Positions 1 to 9,027 of a stretch of DNA of 64,000 nucleotides are shown piece after piece. The notes beneath the pieces are model-generated. The model had not been told where the DNA came from and did not search any database. It saw nothing but the letters and a program-made list of their open reading frames with translations. The stretch is from Paludibacteraceae bacterium (lineage in GTDB: Bacteria; Bacteroidota; Bacteroidia; Bacteroidales; Paludibacteraceae): positions 57,289-121,288 of the forward strand of contig JAFPZY010000028.1 in NCBI GenBank assembly GCA_017417025.1, read 5' to 3'. The number at the start of each line of letters is the position of its first letter. The first letter of the stretch is position 1. The position numbers and the translations under genes were made by a program.

Positions 1-36
1 ACAAGAAAGCAAAAAGTAAGCAAAAATGCAAATTTT

Positions 37-213
37 GTGACAAAATGACACTTTGCACAGAAAATGCAGAACACTAAAAAAAACAGCATTCATTTTCGCG
101 GGGCAGACAAGGACGGAAAGTTCCAAATCGAGACAAATTGCAAACAAAAGGACTAAAAAGGACACGAAAGGACGCGAAAGCGGCAACAGAGAAAGAGGAA
201 TGAGTATCTTTGC
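37..213. repeat. Dispersed upstream element, copy A, in a gene-free stretch
   Basis: The first 373 bases hold no convincing gene. Bases 37-50, 92-101 and 132-141 match bases 23272-23285, 23317-23326 and 23356-23365 upstream of rho. Bases 132-213 also match 12153-12235, including a TATCTTTGC box at 205-213 that looks like a Bacteroidota -7 element but has no TTTG at the expected distance. Between 141 and 180 the sequence repeats about every 10 bases, ending in AAAG. It appears to be a diverged, non-coding dispersed element lying ahead of the barrel gene at 374. Copy boundaries are by eye. Confidence 0.5.
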
Positions 214-373
214 GAGGTAAAAACGCGGGAGAGAGGAGATTATTGCAGACAAGAACATGAATACACAGAGACATAGACAAAGAAAAATGAGAATAAAAAG
301 AACAATATAAGGCACATTTGGCACATTTTTTGCTACAAAATCAAGGATACAAAAACAAAAAGCCCAAAACAAG

Positions 374-3300
374 ATGAAGACGAAGACACTAATAACACTG
401 CTGCTGACAACGGCGCTAATGGCAGACATTGCGACGGCGGGAGAACATAATACAGCGGGGAAAGCATACACAGCGACAGGAGAGGAATATGCAGCAAGAG
501 AGGGATATGCAGCGGAGGAAGAATATGCGGCGGGAGAGGAATATACGCTGCGAGGAAAAGTGCTGCAGGCGACTGACGGTGCGCCTGTGGAGATGGCAAC
601 AGTGCGCCTGTTCAGGTATGAGCAGAAAGACGGGAGGACGGACTCGGTGCTGGTGAAAGGCGGGCAGACGGACATGAACGGAGGCTATGTGCTGGAAAAA
701 GTGGCGGCAGGCAGTTACGGGATAGTGGTATCGAGCATCGGCTTCATACAAGAGAAAATAACAGTACGCGTGCCAGGTAAGAAAAACGAGACGAGCGTGC
801 AAGTGAAAGCAATCAGCCTGAAAGAGGACGTACAAGCGTTAGCGACCGTGGATGTGAAGGGGAGCGCAGCGGAAATGACCGTAAAAGGCGACACAATAGA
901 ATACAACACGGCAGCCTACAAAGTACAGGACGGCGCGATGGTGGAAGACCTGCTGAAGAAGATGAACGGCGTGGAGGTGGACAAAGAGGGAAAAGTGACA
1001 GTGAACGGCGAGACGATAACTGCAGTAAGGATAGACGGGAAGAAATTTTTCGGCAGCGACGTTCAGTCGGCAACCAAGAACATCCCCGCAGAGATGATAG
1101 ACAAGATACAAGTAGTGGACGAAAAATCGGATATGGCCAAACTGACAGGCTTCGAGGATGACGAGACAGAGAGGATAATAAACCTGAGCCTGAAGAAAGA
1201 CCGCAAGAAAGGCGTTTTCGGCAACTACGCCGGCGGCATAGGTGCAGACCTGGTGACAGACAACGGCAAATGGTTCGACTACGGGAACAAAGAATTCGGA
1301 GCCACCGCCGGCGAGCGGACAAAGCACTTTTTCGGCAACGACTTCAGATACAACGCGAACCTGTTTACAAACATCCTTCTCGGCGAGAGCCAGACGACCA
1401 TACTGGGAAGCGCGAACAACACCAATTCGATACGCTCGGGGCGCGGTCGCGGCAGTTTCGGAGTGCAGAACCAGGGCATAACATGGGGAGAGAACATAGG
1501 CGTGAACACGAACATAGACCTGACAAAGAAGCTTGTCCGCCCGCGCGTGTCAGCCAGCCTGCTGTTAGGCGGCGACGGGCAGTTCGGGCACTCGTACAAC
1601 GACTCGCGGTCGCTAAGCGAGAAAGAGAGTTACAGCAACGGCGTGACCTACCACAACACAGACTCCGCCTCCAAACAATCGAAACTCTGGGACGCGAAAG
1701 TGCGCCTGGAACTGGAATACCAGATAGACACGCTGAACAAGCTGATACTGAAGCCGACAGTGTCGTACACGGACAACAGTTACAACCAATACAGCGACTA
1801 TGTATACAGGAAAGACACGTCGGTGGTGAGCGACGGACACCAGACAAGGTTCAGCCACTCGGGGGAGACGAGTGCGACACTGCAGGCGATATACAGCCAC
1901 AAGTTTATGAAAGCAGGGCGGTCGCTGTCGCTGAACGGGGAGGCCGGACTGACCGACACACGCGAAGAAGGCGAGACCTACGCCCTTGACAGGAGAGCAG
2001 ACACAGCGACCGTGGACCAGAACACGCGGACAAAAAGCAATGCACTGAACTACAGCATAAAAGCGTCATACGTGGAACCCATATACGGGCGCAACCACTT
2101 CTTGGAAATAGCGGCGGGAATGGCAGTGAGGAACAGGCAGTCGGACAAAAAACAGTATGCAGGACAGGACCAGTCAAGACTTGACTCCGCCTACAGCAAC
2201 TCGTTCAGGAACGACTTCTACAGCGAGACGATGGAAGTGAACTACAGGTGGGTGAGCCAGTACTGCGACCTGACAGCAGGCCTGCGCGTAAACCCGTCGC
2301 AAACCAGAAGCCGGACTACATATATGGATACGGAGGTGACACAGGACACGACGGTGAGCGTATGGAACTTCGCGCCTAACTTCAACTTCAAGTACAAGTT
2401 CGGGAAGAAAGAGTTCGCGCGCATAATATACAGAGGAACGACCCAGCAGCCGAGTCTGAGCCAGCTTGAGCCGGTGAGGAACAACTCGGAGGCGATGAAC
2501 GAGCGCGTGGGAAATCTGGACCTGAATCCGGCATTCAGTCACACACTGCGCTTCATGTACTCGAAGTTCGACCAGAACACTTTTGCGAGCGTGATGTGCG
2601 GCTTGCGCGGGACATTGACCAAAGACGCATTGGTGAACAACTCGATATACGACGAAAACGGCAAACTATACCAGCAGACAGTGAATGCAGGGACCGTGCC
2701 GTGGAACATAGGCGGCGACCTGATGTTCAACGTTCCTTTCGCCAAGAAGATGCTGCAGCTGCACTCGCGCACCTCGCTGAGCTACAACCAGCAGGCCGCC
2801 TATATATTGCGCGAGCAGAAAGCGTCGGACATAGCGGCGATGATAGCCACAGGAACGCTGACCAGAGGCGCCGAATCGCGCACAGGCAACCTGCGTGCAC
2901 AAGAAAACCTGAGTCTGCGTTTCACACACGACATAGTGGACATAGGACTGAAAGGCGACTTTACCTACTCGCGCACAGATAACAACATGGCGGCAAGGGA
3001 GGCCTCAAACGTGTTCGAATGGACGGTGACGGGAGACGTGGAGTTCCACCTGCCCAAAAGCTGGAGCATAGCCGCCGACTGCGGCTACACCGACCGCTAC
3101 GGCTACAACCTGAACGACGTGAGCGAGCTGATACTCAATGCGTCCGTGACCAAAAGCTGGAAGAACGCAAGCCTCAAACTGAGCTGCTTTGACTTGCTGA
3201 ACAACAAAAAGAACATAATGCAGGTTGTGGGAGAGAACTACGTGCAATACCGCAAGTTCAACACCCTGCCGACCTACGCCATGGTGACCTTCACCTACAA

Positions 3301-3427
3301 GCTGAACAAGATGGGGAGCCTGAAAGCGACCGGCAAAGCAGCATTCATGCAAGAAATGATAGAAAACGGCGGCAGCAACAACGGAAGACCGCGCACCCCG
3401 CCTGCAGGACCGCCCCCAGGGATGTAA
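374..3427 (+). CDS. Outer-membrane beta-barrel protein with CarboxypepD-like N-terminal domain
   Basis: A 1017-aa protein with a signal peptide (residues 1 to about 22, ending ATA/G). A low-complexity stretch follows, in which an 18-bp unit starting with tat is repeated at 488-541 (YAAREG, YAAEEE, YAAGEE). Residues about 57-150 look like a carboxypeptidase-regulatory-like domain (LRGKVLQATDGAPVEMATV ... SSIGFIQEKI). A plug-like region follows (DLLKKMNGVEVDKEGKV, VRIDGKKFFGSD), then a long barrel rich in alternating aromatic strands. The tail is proline-rich (RPRTPPAGPPPGM). Proteins of this build sit in the outer membrane; the substrate cannot be read from sequence. There is no SusD partner, so it is unlikely to be a glycan-uptake pair. 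It is related in plan to the barrel at 25887. Confidence 0.85.
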   Translation: MKTKTLITLLLTTALMADIATAGEHNTAGKAYTATGEEYAAREGYAAEEEYAAGEEYTLRGKVLQATDGAPVEMATVRLFRYEQKDGRTDSVLVKGGQTDMNGGYVLEKVAAGSYGIVVSSIGFIQEKITVRVPGKKNETSVQVKAISLKEDVQALATVDVKGSAAEMTVKGDTIEYNTAAYKVQDGAMVEDLLKKMNGVEVDKEGKVTVNGETITAVRIDGKKFFGSDVQSATKNIPAEMIDKIQVVDEKSDMAKLTGFEDDETERIINLSLKKDRKKGVFGNYAGGIGADLVTDNGKWFDYGNKEFGATAGERTKHFFGNDFRYNANLFTNILLGESQTTILGSANNTNSIRSGRGRGSFGVQNQGITWGENIGVNTNIDLTKKLVRPRVSASLLLGGDGQFGHSYNDSRSLSEKESYSNGVTYHNTDSASKQSKLWDAKVRLELEYQIDTLNKLILKPTVSYTDNSYNQYSDYVYRKDTSVVSDGHQTRFSHSGETSATLQAIYSHKFMKAGRSLSLNGEAGLTDTREEGETYALDRRADTATVDQNTRTKSNALNYSIKASYVEPIYGRNHFLEIAAGMAVRNRQSDKKQYAGQDQSRLDSAYSNSFRNDFYSETMEVNYRWVSQYCDLTAGLRVNPSQTRSRTTYMDTEVTQDTTVSVWNFAPNFNFKYKFGKKEFARIIYRGTTQQPSLSQLEPVRNNSEAMNERVGNLDLNPAFSHTLRFMYSKFDQNTFASVMCGLRGTLTKDALVNNSIYDENGKLYQQTVNAGTVPWNIGGDLMFNVPFAKKMLQLHSRTSLSYNQQAAYILREQKASDIAAMIATGTLTRGAESRTGNLRAQENLSLRFTHDIVDIGLKGDFTYSRTDNNMAAREASNVFEWTVTGDVEFHLPKSWSIAADCGYTDRYGYNLNDVSELILNASVTKSWKNASLKLSCFDLLNNKKNIMQVVGENYVQYRKFNTLPTYAMVTFTYKLNKMGSLKATGKAAFMQEMIENGGSNNGRPRTPPAGPPPGM

Positions 3428-3505
3428 AAAAACAGGCTTCAGGAGCATAAAAAACATAAGCAAACAAAATTTTTTGCAAAAAAAGACACTTTTCCTGCAA
3501 AAACA

Positions 3506-3538
3506 TTTGGCAAATCGGGAAAAATGTATTATCTTTGC
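3506..3538 (+). promoter_or_regulatory. Bacteroidota sigma-ABfr promoter for rimP-nusA-infB
   Basis: TTTG at 3506-3509 and TATCTTTGC at 3530-3538 with a 20-nt spacer match the -33/-7 consensus of this phylum. The -7 box lies upstream of the rimP start at 3634 and inside the longer open frame that begins at 3535, which argues against that earlier start. Confidence 0.85.
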
Positions 3539-3548
3539 AGCGGATTTT

Positions 3549-3604
3549 GAAATCAGGGGGCCGTCCGGTTCCCCGATTTCTTAAATATGCGGGGACAAGC
3601 CCCG
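3549..3604 (+). promoter_or_regulatory. Two-hairpin leader ahead of rimP
   Basis: In the transcribed leader, GAAATC-A-GGGG (3549-3559) can pair with CCCCGATTTC (3571-3580), leaving one bulged A. CGGGG (3590-3594) can pair with CCCCG (3600-3604) around a 5-nt loop. The second hairpin ends 30 nt before the rimP start. No poly-T follows, so neither is a classic terminator. Whether they regulate the operon is inference. Confidence 0.5.
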
Positions 3605-3633
3605 TGTTTCCATGTAAAAAAACGAAGAGAGAA

Positions 3634-4092
3634 ATGATAACCAAAGAACGCATATACGACTTGCTTGCGGAGTACCTGAAAGACACGGACTATGAGGTGG
3701 CAGAACTGTCGGTGTCGCCGTCGAATGACATACTGATAGAGGTGGACAGGCTGCAGGGTGTGGACATGGATTTCTGCGCCGCGCTCAACCACCGCCTGAC
3801 CGAAGCTCTCGGCGACGAAGACTATTCGTTAGAAGTGGGCAGCGTGAGCCTGACCGCTCCATTCAAGACGCGGCTGCAGTATGAGAAACACCTCGGACAC
3901 GCAGTGGAAGTGCTGACAAAAGAGGGCAAGAAACTGCACGGGCAACTTGTGAGCGTGGACGAAGAGACGTTTGCAGTGGATGTGGAAATGATGGTGGCAG
4001 TGGAAGGGAAGAAACGCAAACAAAAAGAAATACAGACAATTACGTTCAGATACAGGGACGTAAAACATACGAAATACGAAATCAAACTATAA
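3634..4092 (+). CDS. rimP: Ribosome maturation factor RimP
   Basis: A 152-aa protein required for 30S subunit maturation in the cytoplasm. The N-terminal alpha/beta domain (VELSVSPSNDILIEVDR, GVDMDFCAALNHRLTEAL, YSLEVGSVSL) and the C-terminal SH3-like barrel (HAVEVLTKEGKKLHGQL ... VKHTKYEIKL) fit the family and its usual length. I place the start at the ATG at 3634 because upstream codons lie in the promoter and leader. It is followed 2 nt later by nusA and then infB, the widely conserved rimP-nusA-infB order, so identity is secure. Confidence 0.95.
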   Translation: MITKERIYDLLAEYLKDTDYEVAELSVSPSNDILIEVDRLQGVDMDFCAALNHRLTEALGDEDYSLEVGSVSLTAPFKTRLQYEKHLGHAVEVLTKEGKKLHGQLVSVDEETFAVDVEMMVAVEGKKRKQKEIQTITFRYRDVKHTKYEIKL

Positions 4093-4094
4093 AT

Positions 4095-5351
4095 ATGGCA
4101 ACAAAACAAACCGGCTCAATCAACCTGATTGACATCTTTTCAGAGTTCAAAGAACTCAAGAACATCGACCGTCAGACCTTCATGAACGTCCTTGAGGACT
4201 CATTCCGCAACGTGATAGCCAAGATGTACGGCTCGGACTCCAACTACGATGTCATCATCAACCCCGACAAGGGAGATTTGGAGATTTACCGCAACCGCCT
4301 TGTGATGGAGGACGATGATGTAGCCAATCCGGAGACCCAGATAAGCATCAGCGACGCACGCAAGATAGACGACGAGGCTGAAGTGGGCGAAGAGATAACC
4401 GACAAGGTGGAATTCTCCTCATTCGGCCGCCGCATGATTCTGAACCTGCGCCAGACCCTCGCTTCGAAGATACTGGAACTGCAGAAAGAGAACATCTACA
4501 TCCACTATTCGGAGATGCTCGGACAGGTGGTAAGCGGGGAACTATATCAGGTGTGGAAAAAAGAGATGCTGCTGCTTGACGACGACGGCAACGAACTTTA
4601 CCTGCCGAAACAGAACCAGATACCGACCGACTTCTACCGCAAAGGCGACACTGTCCGCGCCGTAGTGGTACAGGTGGACAACAAGAACCAGAACCCGAAA
4701 ATAATACTGAGCCGCACCAGTCCTCTGTTCCTGCAGCGTCTGTTCGAGCAGGAGGTGCCCGAAGTCCACGACGGTCTGATAGCAATAAAAAACATAGCCC
4801 GCATTCCCGGAGAGCGCGCCAAAGTGGCAGTAGAGTCGTTTGACGACCGCATTGACCCTGTAGGTGCATGCGTTGGCATCAAAGGAGCACGTATCCACGG
4901 CATCGTGCGCGAACTGCGCAACGAGAACATAGATGTAATCAACTACACCTCGAACATCAACCTCTATATACAGCGCGCACTCGCCCCCGCGAAGATAAGT
5001 TCGATGACCGTGGACGAGAAAGAAAAGAAAGCCGAAGTTTATCTGAAGCCCGACGAAGTGAGTCTCGCCATAGGCAAGGGCGGCTACAACATCAAGCTGG
5101 CAAGCATGCTTACCGGCTATCAGATAGACGTTTACCGCGAAATGGACGAGGAAGACACCGAAGATATCTATCTGGACGAGTTCAACGACGAAATCGACCA
5201 GTGGATTATTGACGCTCTCAAAGCGATAGGTCTTGACACCGCGAAGTCAGTGCTTGCGCTGAGCAAGGACGAGCTGATGAAACGCATTGACCTTGAGGAA
5301 GAGACAGTGGACGACATTTACCGCATACTGTCTGCGGAGTTTGAAGAATAA
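4095..5351 (+). CDS. nusA: Transcription termination/antitermination factor NusA
   Basis: A 418-aa RNA-polymerase-associated factor that modulates pausing, termination and antitermination. It opens with the NusA N-terminal domain (FSEFKELKNIDRQTFMNVLE). An S1 domain follows near residues 135-200 (VSGELYQVWKKEMLLLDDDG). Two KH domains come next: GERAKVAVESFDDRIDPVGA-CVGIKGARIHGI, and then LAIGKGGYNIKLASMLTG. The length fits a form without the extra acidic repeats of E. coli NusA. It starts 2 nt after rimP and is followed by infB after 68 nt, in one operon. Confidence 0.96.
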   Translation: MATKQTGSINLIDIFSEFKELKNIDRQTFMNVLEDSFRNVIAKMYGSDSNYDVIINPDKGDLEIYRNRLVMEDDDVANPETQISISDARKIDDEAEVGEEITDKVEFSSFGRRMILNLRQTLASKILELQKENIYIHYSEMLGQVVSGELYQVWKKEMLLLDDDGNELYLPKQNQIPTDFYRKGDTVRAVVVQVDNKNQNPKIILSRTSPLFLQRLFEQEVPEVHDGLIAIKNIARIPGERAKVAVESFDDRIDPVGACVGIKGARIHGIVRELRNENIDVINYTSNINLYIQRALAPAKISSMTVDEKEKKAEVYLKPDEVSLAIGKGGYNIKLASMLTGYQIDVYREMDEEDTEDIYLDEFNDEIDQWIIDALKAIGLDTAKSVLALSKDELMKRIDLEEETVDDIYRILSAEFEE

Positions 5352-5419
5352 GCCGGCAGGCGGAGTCTCCTCAAGAAGTTAAAGTCAACAAAAACAACCA
5401 CCTTATATAATCTCATGTT

Positions 5420-8203
5420 ATGGCAATCAAACTGATAAAAGCTTGTAAGGAACTGAATATAGGCATGGCCACAGTTGTGGATTTCTGCGCCAAGCAGGGT
5501 CGTGAAATAGCCACCGACCCCAATGTCCGTATTGATGACGACCTTTATATGCTTCTTGTGAAGGAATTCAACAAGGACATGGCAGTCAAGATGGAGGCCG
5601 AGCGTCTGGCCCAGGAGCGTCAGGAACGTGAGATTCCGCAGACGGTGTCAATAGACGAGCCGAAAAAGCCCGAACACATAGAGACCGAGATTCCGCAGCC
5701 GAAAGTGGTGGGGAAAATAGAGCTTGAGGCAGAACGCAAAGCGCGCGAAGAAGCCGAGGCAGAGGCCGCACGCAAAGCCGAAGAAGAGGCACGCCGCAAA
5801 GCCGAAGAGGAGGCTGCGCGCAAAGCCGAAAAAGAACGCCGCGAGGCAGAAGAAGCGGCCGCAAAAGCACGCAAAGAGGCAGAGGCAGAGGCTGCACGCA
5901 AAGCCGAAGCAGCACGCAAAGAAGAGGAAGAAAGGCAAAAAGAGGCTGAAGCCGAAGCCAAAAAGAAACAAGCCAAACAACAACAGCAACAAGCCCCCGC
6001 TGCCAACAAGACAGAGATATTCACACTACACAAACCGCAACTGGCAGCGCAGCCCAAAGTGGTAGGCAAGATAGACCTGAGCGCCATCAACCAAGCCACC
6101 CACCCCACCAAGAAAACCAAAGAGGAGAAGAAAAAAGAGCGCGAAGAACGCATGCACCAGCAACAGGCCAATGCACAAGGCGGCGAAAAACGCAAACGCG
6201 AGCGCATAAAACAAAACAAGGTGGATGTGAACGATGCACGCAACCAGAAAGGCAAGCCCAACAAAAATACCAAACGCCCTGTAAAAGTGGAGGTTGATGA
6301 CGAAGAAGTTCAGCGTCAGATAAAAGAAACCATAGCCCGTCTGCAAGGACAGAAGGGAAAGACCGCCACTTCGAAACACAAACGCGACCGCCGTCAGCTG
6401 GAGCGCGAAAAGATGGCCGAAGAGCGCGCCGAACAACAGGCACAATCGACAGTGCTGAAACTCACGGAGTTCGTGACAGTAAACGACCTTGCCGTGATGA
6501 TGAACGTGCCCGTGACGAAGATAATAGGCACCTGCATGTCGCTCGGCATGATGGTGAGCATCAACCAGCGTCTGGACGCAGAGACAATCAACATAGTGGC
6601 GGAAGAGTTCGGTTTCTCGACGGAGTTTGTTTCCGCACAAGTGGTTGAGGATATTCACGCTGAGGACGAGAAGTTCACCGAGGAGGACATGGAGGAGCGC
6701 TGCCCGATAATAACAGTAATGGGACACGTGGACCACGGCAAGACATCACTGCTTGACCATATCCGCAACACCAACGTGATTGCCGGCGAAGCGGGCGGAA
6801 TAACACAACACATAGGCGCGTACAACGTGCAACTGAAAAACGGGCGCCACCTGACCTTCCTTGACACGCCGGGACACGAGGCGTTTACCGCCATGCGTGC
6901 ACGCGGTGCGAAAGTGACTGATATTGCGATAATAATAGTTGCAGCCGACGACGGTGTAATGCCACAGACACGCGAAGCAATATCACATGCACAGGCAGCC
7001 GGTGTGCCTATGATTTTCGCCATCAACAAGTGCGACAAACCCGGAGCCAATCCGGACAAGATAAAGGAGGAACTTGCCAACATGAACCTCCTTGTAGAGG
7101 AATGGGGCGGCAAATACCAGAGTCAGGACATATCCGCGAAAAAGGGCACAGGTGTGTTTGAACTGCTTGAAAAAGTGTTGCTTGAAGCAGACATGCTTGA
7201 CCTCAAGGCCAACCCCAAACGCCGCGCCAAAGGCTCTATCATCGAGTCCTCACTTGACAAAGGACGCGGATATGTATCCACAGTGCTGGTAAGCGACGGC
7301 ACACTCCACATGGGCGACATAGTACTTGCAGGCTCATTCCACGGCAAAGTGCGCGCTATGTTCAACGAGCGCGGACAAAACATTGAGCAAGCATTACCCG
7401 GCGAACCGGCTGTAATACTGGGTCTTAACGGTGCACCAACGGCGGGCGACGAGTTCAACGTAATGCCCACCGAGCAGGAAGCACGCCAGATTGCCGCCAA
7501 GCGCGAACAACTGCAGCGCGAAATGTCAATCCGCACCAAGAAACACATAGGACTTGAAGAAATAGGACGCCGCCTCGCAATAGGCGACTTCAAGGAACTC
7601 AACCTCATTGTGAAAGCCGATGTGGACGGCTCGGTGGAGGCACTCAGCGACTCACTCATCAAACTCTCGACGGAGAACATACAGGTGAACGTAATCCACA
7701 AAGCCGTCGGTGCCATCTCAGACAGCGACATCCTGCTCGCAGAAGCATCGGAAGCCATCATCATAGGCTTCAACGTCCGCCCAACCGGTACGGCACGCAA
7801 ACTGGCAGAAACAGCCGAAGTGGACGTGCGCGTATATAACATCATTTACGATGCCATCGAGGAAGTAAAGTCGGCTATGGAAGGTATGCTCTCGCCCGAC
7901 ATCAAGCAGGAAGTGACCGCGACACTGGAAGTTCTGCAGACATTCCACATCTCAAAAGTGGGCACAATAGCAGGTTGCGTGGTGCGCGAAGGCAAAATCA
8001 AGCGCTCAAACAAGGTGCGCGTAATCCGCGACGGCATTGTTATCTTCACCGGCGACCTCGCCTCCCTCAAACACGGCAAAGACGATGTAAAGGAGATGGG
8101 TGTCAATCAGGAGTGCGGCGTAAGCATACGTTCTTACAACGACCTTGTAGAGGGCGACATGCTTGAAAGCTTCGAAGAAATAGAAGTCGCCAAAACCCTG
8201 TAA
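5420..8203 (+). CDS. infB: Translation initiation factor IF-2
   Basis: A 927-aa GTPase that delivers initiator tRNA to the 30S subunit. An IF2 N-terminal helix bundle is at about 3-30. Residues about 95-190 are an Ala/Glu/Lys/Arg heptad-like stretch (repeats of [19 protein letters not shown]), probably a long helix. A second IF2-N module starts near 345 ([20 protein letters not shown]). The G domain follows: [14 protein letters not shown] (G1), [10 protein letters not shown] (G2), DTPGHEAF (G3), INKCDKPGA (G4). The C-terminal domains are complete. The TAA stop shares its last A with the ATG of the regulator at 8203, so the two are translationally coupled. Confidence 0.97.
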   Translation: MAIKLIKACKELNIGMATVVDFCAKQGREIATDPNVRIDDDLYMLLVKEFNKDMAVKMEAERLAQERQEREIPQTVSIDEPKKPEHIETEIPQPKVVGKIELEAERKAREEAEAEAARKAEEEARRKAEEEAARKAEKERREAEEAAAKARKEAEAEAARKAEAARKEEEERQKEAEAEAKKKQAKQQQQQAPAANKTEIFTLHKPQLAAQPKVVGKIDLSAINQATHPTKKTKEEKKKEREERMHQQQANAQGGEKRKRERIKQNKVDVNDARNQKGKPNKNTKRPVKVEVDDEEVQRQIKETIARLQGQKGKTATSKHKRDRRQLEREKMAEERAEQQAQSTVLKLTEFVTVNDLAVMMNVPVTKIIGTCMSLGMMVSINQRLDAETINIVAEEFGFSTEFVSAQVVEDIHAEDEKFTEEDMEERCPIITVMGHVDHGKTSLLDHIRNTNVIAGEAGGITQHIGAYNVQLKNGRHLTFLDTPGHEAFTAMRARGAKVTDIAIIIVAADDGVMPQTREAISHAQAAGVPMIFAINKCDKPGANPDKIKEELANMNLLVEEWGGKYQSQDISAKKGTGVFELLEKVLLEADMLDLKANPKRRAKGSIIESSLDKGRGYVSTVLVSDGTLHMGDIVLAGSFHGKVRAMFNERGQNIEQALPGEPAVILGLNGAPTAGDEFNVMPTEQEARQIAAKREQLQREMSIRTKKHIGLEEIGRRLAIGDFKELNLIVKADVDGSVEALSDSLIKLSTENIQVNVIHKAVGAISDSDILLAEASEAIIIGFNVRPTGTARKLAETAEVDVRVYNIIYDAIEEVKSAMEGMLSPDIKQEVTATLEVLQTFHISKVGTIAGCVVREGKIKRSNKVRVIRDGIVIFTGDLASLKHGKDDVKEMGVNQECGVSIRSYNDLVEGDMLESFEEIEVAKTL

Positions 8204-8964
8204 TGCAATATGTTGTAGATAACATCCGCATTGACACCGTCACGCATCAGATTTGGCGAGACGGGAAAAGAACAAACCTCCCCAAGATGGAGTTCGCTTT
8301 AATGCGCTATATGATACTCCACCCTGACAGGCTCTGCCTGCGCGAGCAAATAGGAAACTATATCTGGAGAGGGAAACGGGATTACAAACTCAGCAACCTG
8401 TACACACACGTCTTCAATCTACGCAAAAGACTCGGGCTGAAGAAGAAACAGCCACTGGAGACCGTGCACGGACTCGGGCTGATACTATATTCAGGGGCAT
8501 ACAAGAACAGGTTATTCCAGGATTTGTGGTGGCTGAACAACTTCCCTGTGAACGAATGCGCCGAACTTGCGGTATGCGACCTAAGTGACCTGATTAGCGA
8601 AGCAGTACTTTCCTGCGGCAAAGAACTGATAGCGGCGCAAAAGAAAGTACACTTCATGCTCTACCCCAGAATAACCGGAATAACCATGCTGCGGCAGAAG
8701 TTCATAGAGATGTTCCGCCACCTGCTACTCGCAATCATACCCGACATCCGCTCAAAGGCAATAGACATATCCTCGTCACTTCACCCGACGGATTTCGTAG
8801 TGTCGGTAGCCGCCGACGGATGGCATGCCAACGGCAACACAAATCAGGAATGGCAGTCAGCCAACGCCGTCGCGTCAATGCTCGGAATAACGCTCCGAAC
8901 ACACGACAACAAAGGACATGTTTCAATAAATTTGCATATTCTGTTGGAGCAGGAAAATTCTTAA
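8203..8964 (+). CDS. Winged-helix regulator with a degenerate kinase-like C-terminal region
   Basis: A 253-aa protein. Residues 1 to about 95 look like an OmpR/PhoB-type winged helix used as an output domain: VDNIRIDTVTHQIWRDGKRT, then LPKMEFALMRYMILHPDRLC, YTHVFNLRKRLGLKKK and ETVHGLGLILYSG. There is no receiver domain in front of it. The C-terminal half (about 125-250) has helices spaced like a GHKL ATPase domain of histidine kinases (LRQKFIEMFRHLLLAIIPDI ... NAVASMLGITLRTHDNKGHV). The usual N and G1/G2 box residues are not evident, so ATP binding is doubtful. It overlaps infB by 1 nt. Its target is unknown. Confidence 0.65.
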   Translation: MQYVVDNIRIDTVTHQIWRDGKRTNLPKMEFALMRYMILHPDRLCLREQIGNYIWRGKRDYKLSNLYTHVFNLRKRLGLKKKQPLETVHGLGLILYSGAYKNRLFQDLWWLNNFPVNECAELAVCDLSDLISEAVLSCGKELIAAQKKVHFMLYPRITGITMLRQKFIEMFRHLLLAIIPDIRSKAIDISSSLHPTDFVVSVAADGWHANGNTNQEWQSANAVASMLGITLRTHDNKGHVSINLHILLEQENS

Positions 8965-8997
8965 AGAAAACTTAATCTTTTTCTTATCTTTTTTGCC

Positions 8998-9006
8998 TAC
9001 CTTTGC
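8998..9006 (+). promoter_or_regulatory. Probable -7 element for the TonB receptor at 9028
   Basis: TACCTTTGC at 8998-9006 matches the -7 box. The -33 region around 8974 is AT-rich but lacks a clean TTTG. The box lies 22 nt upstream of the ATG. Confidence 0.5.
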
Positions 9007-9027
9007 ACGTCAATTCAAACAAACGCT

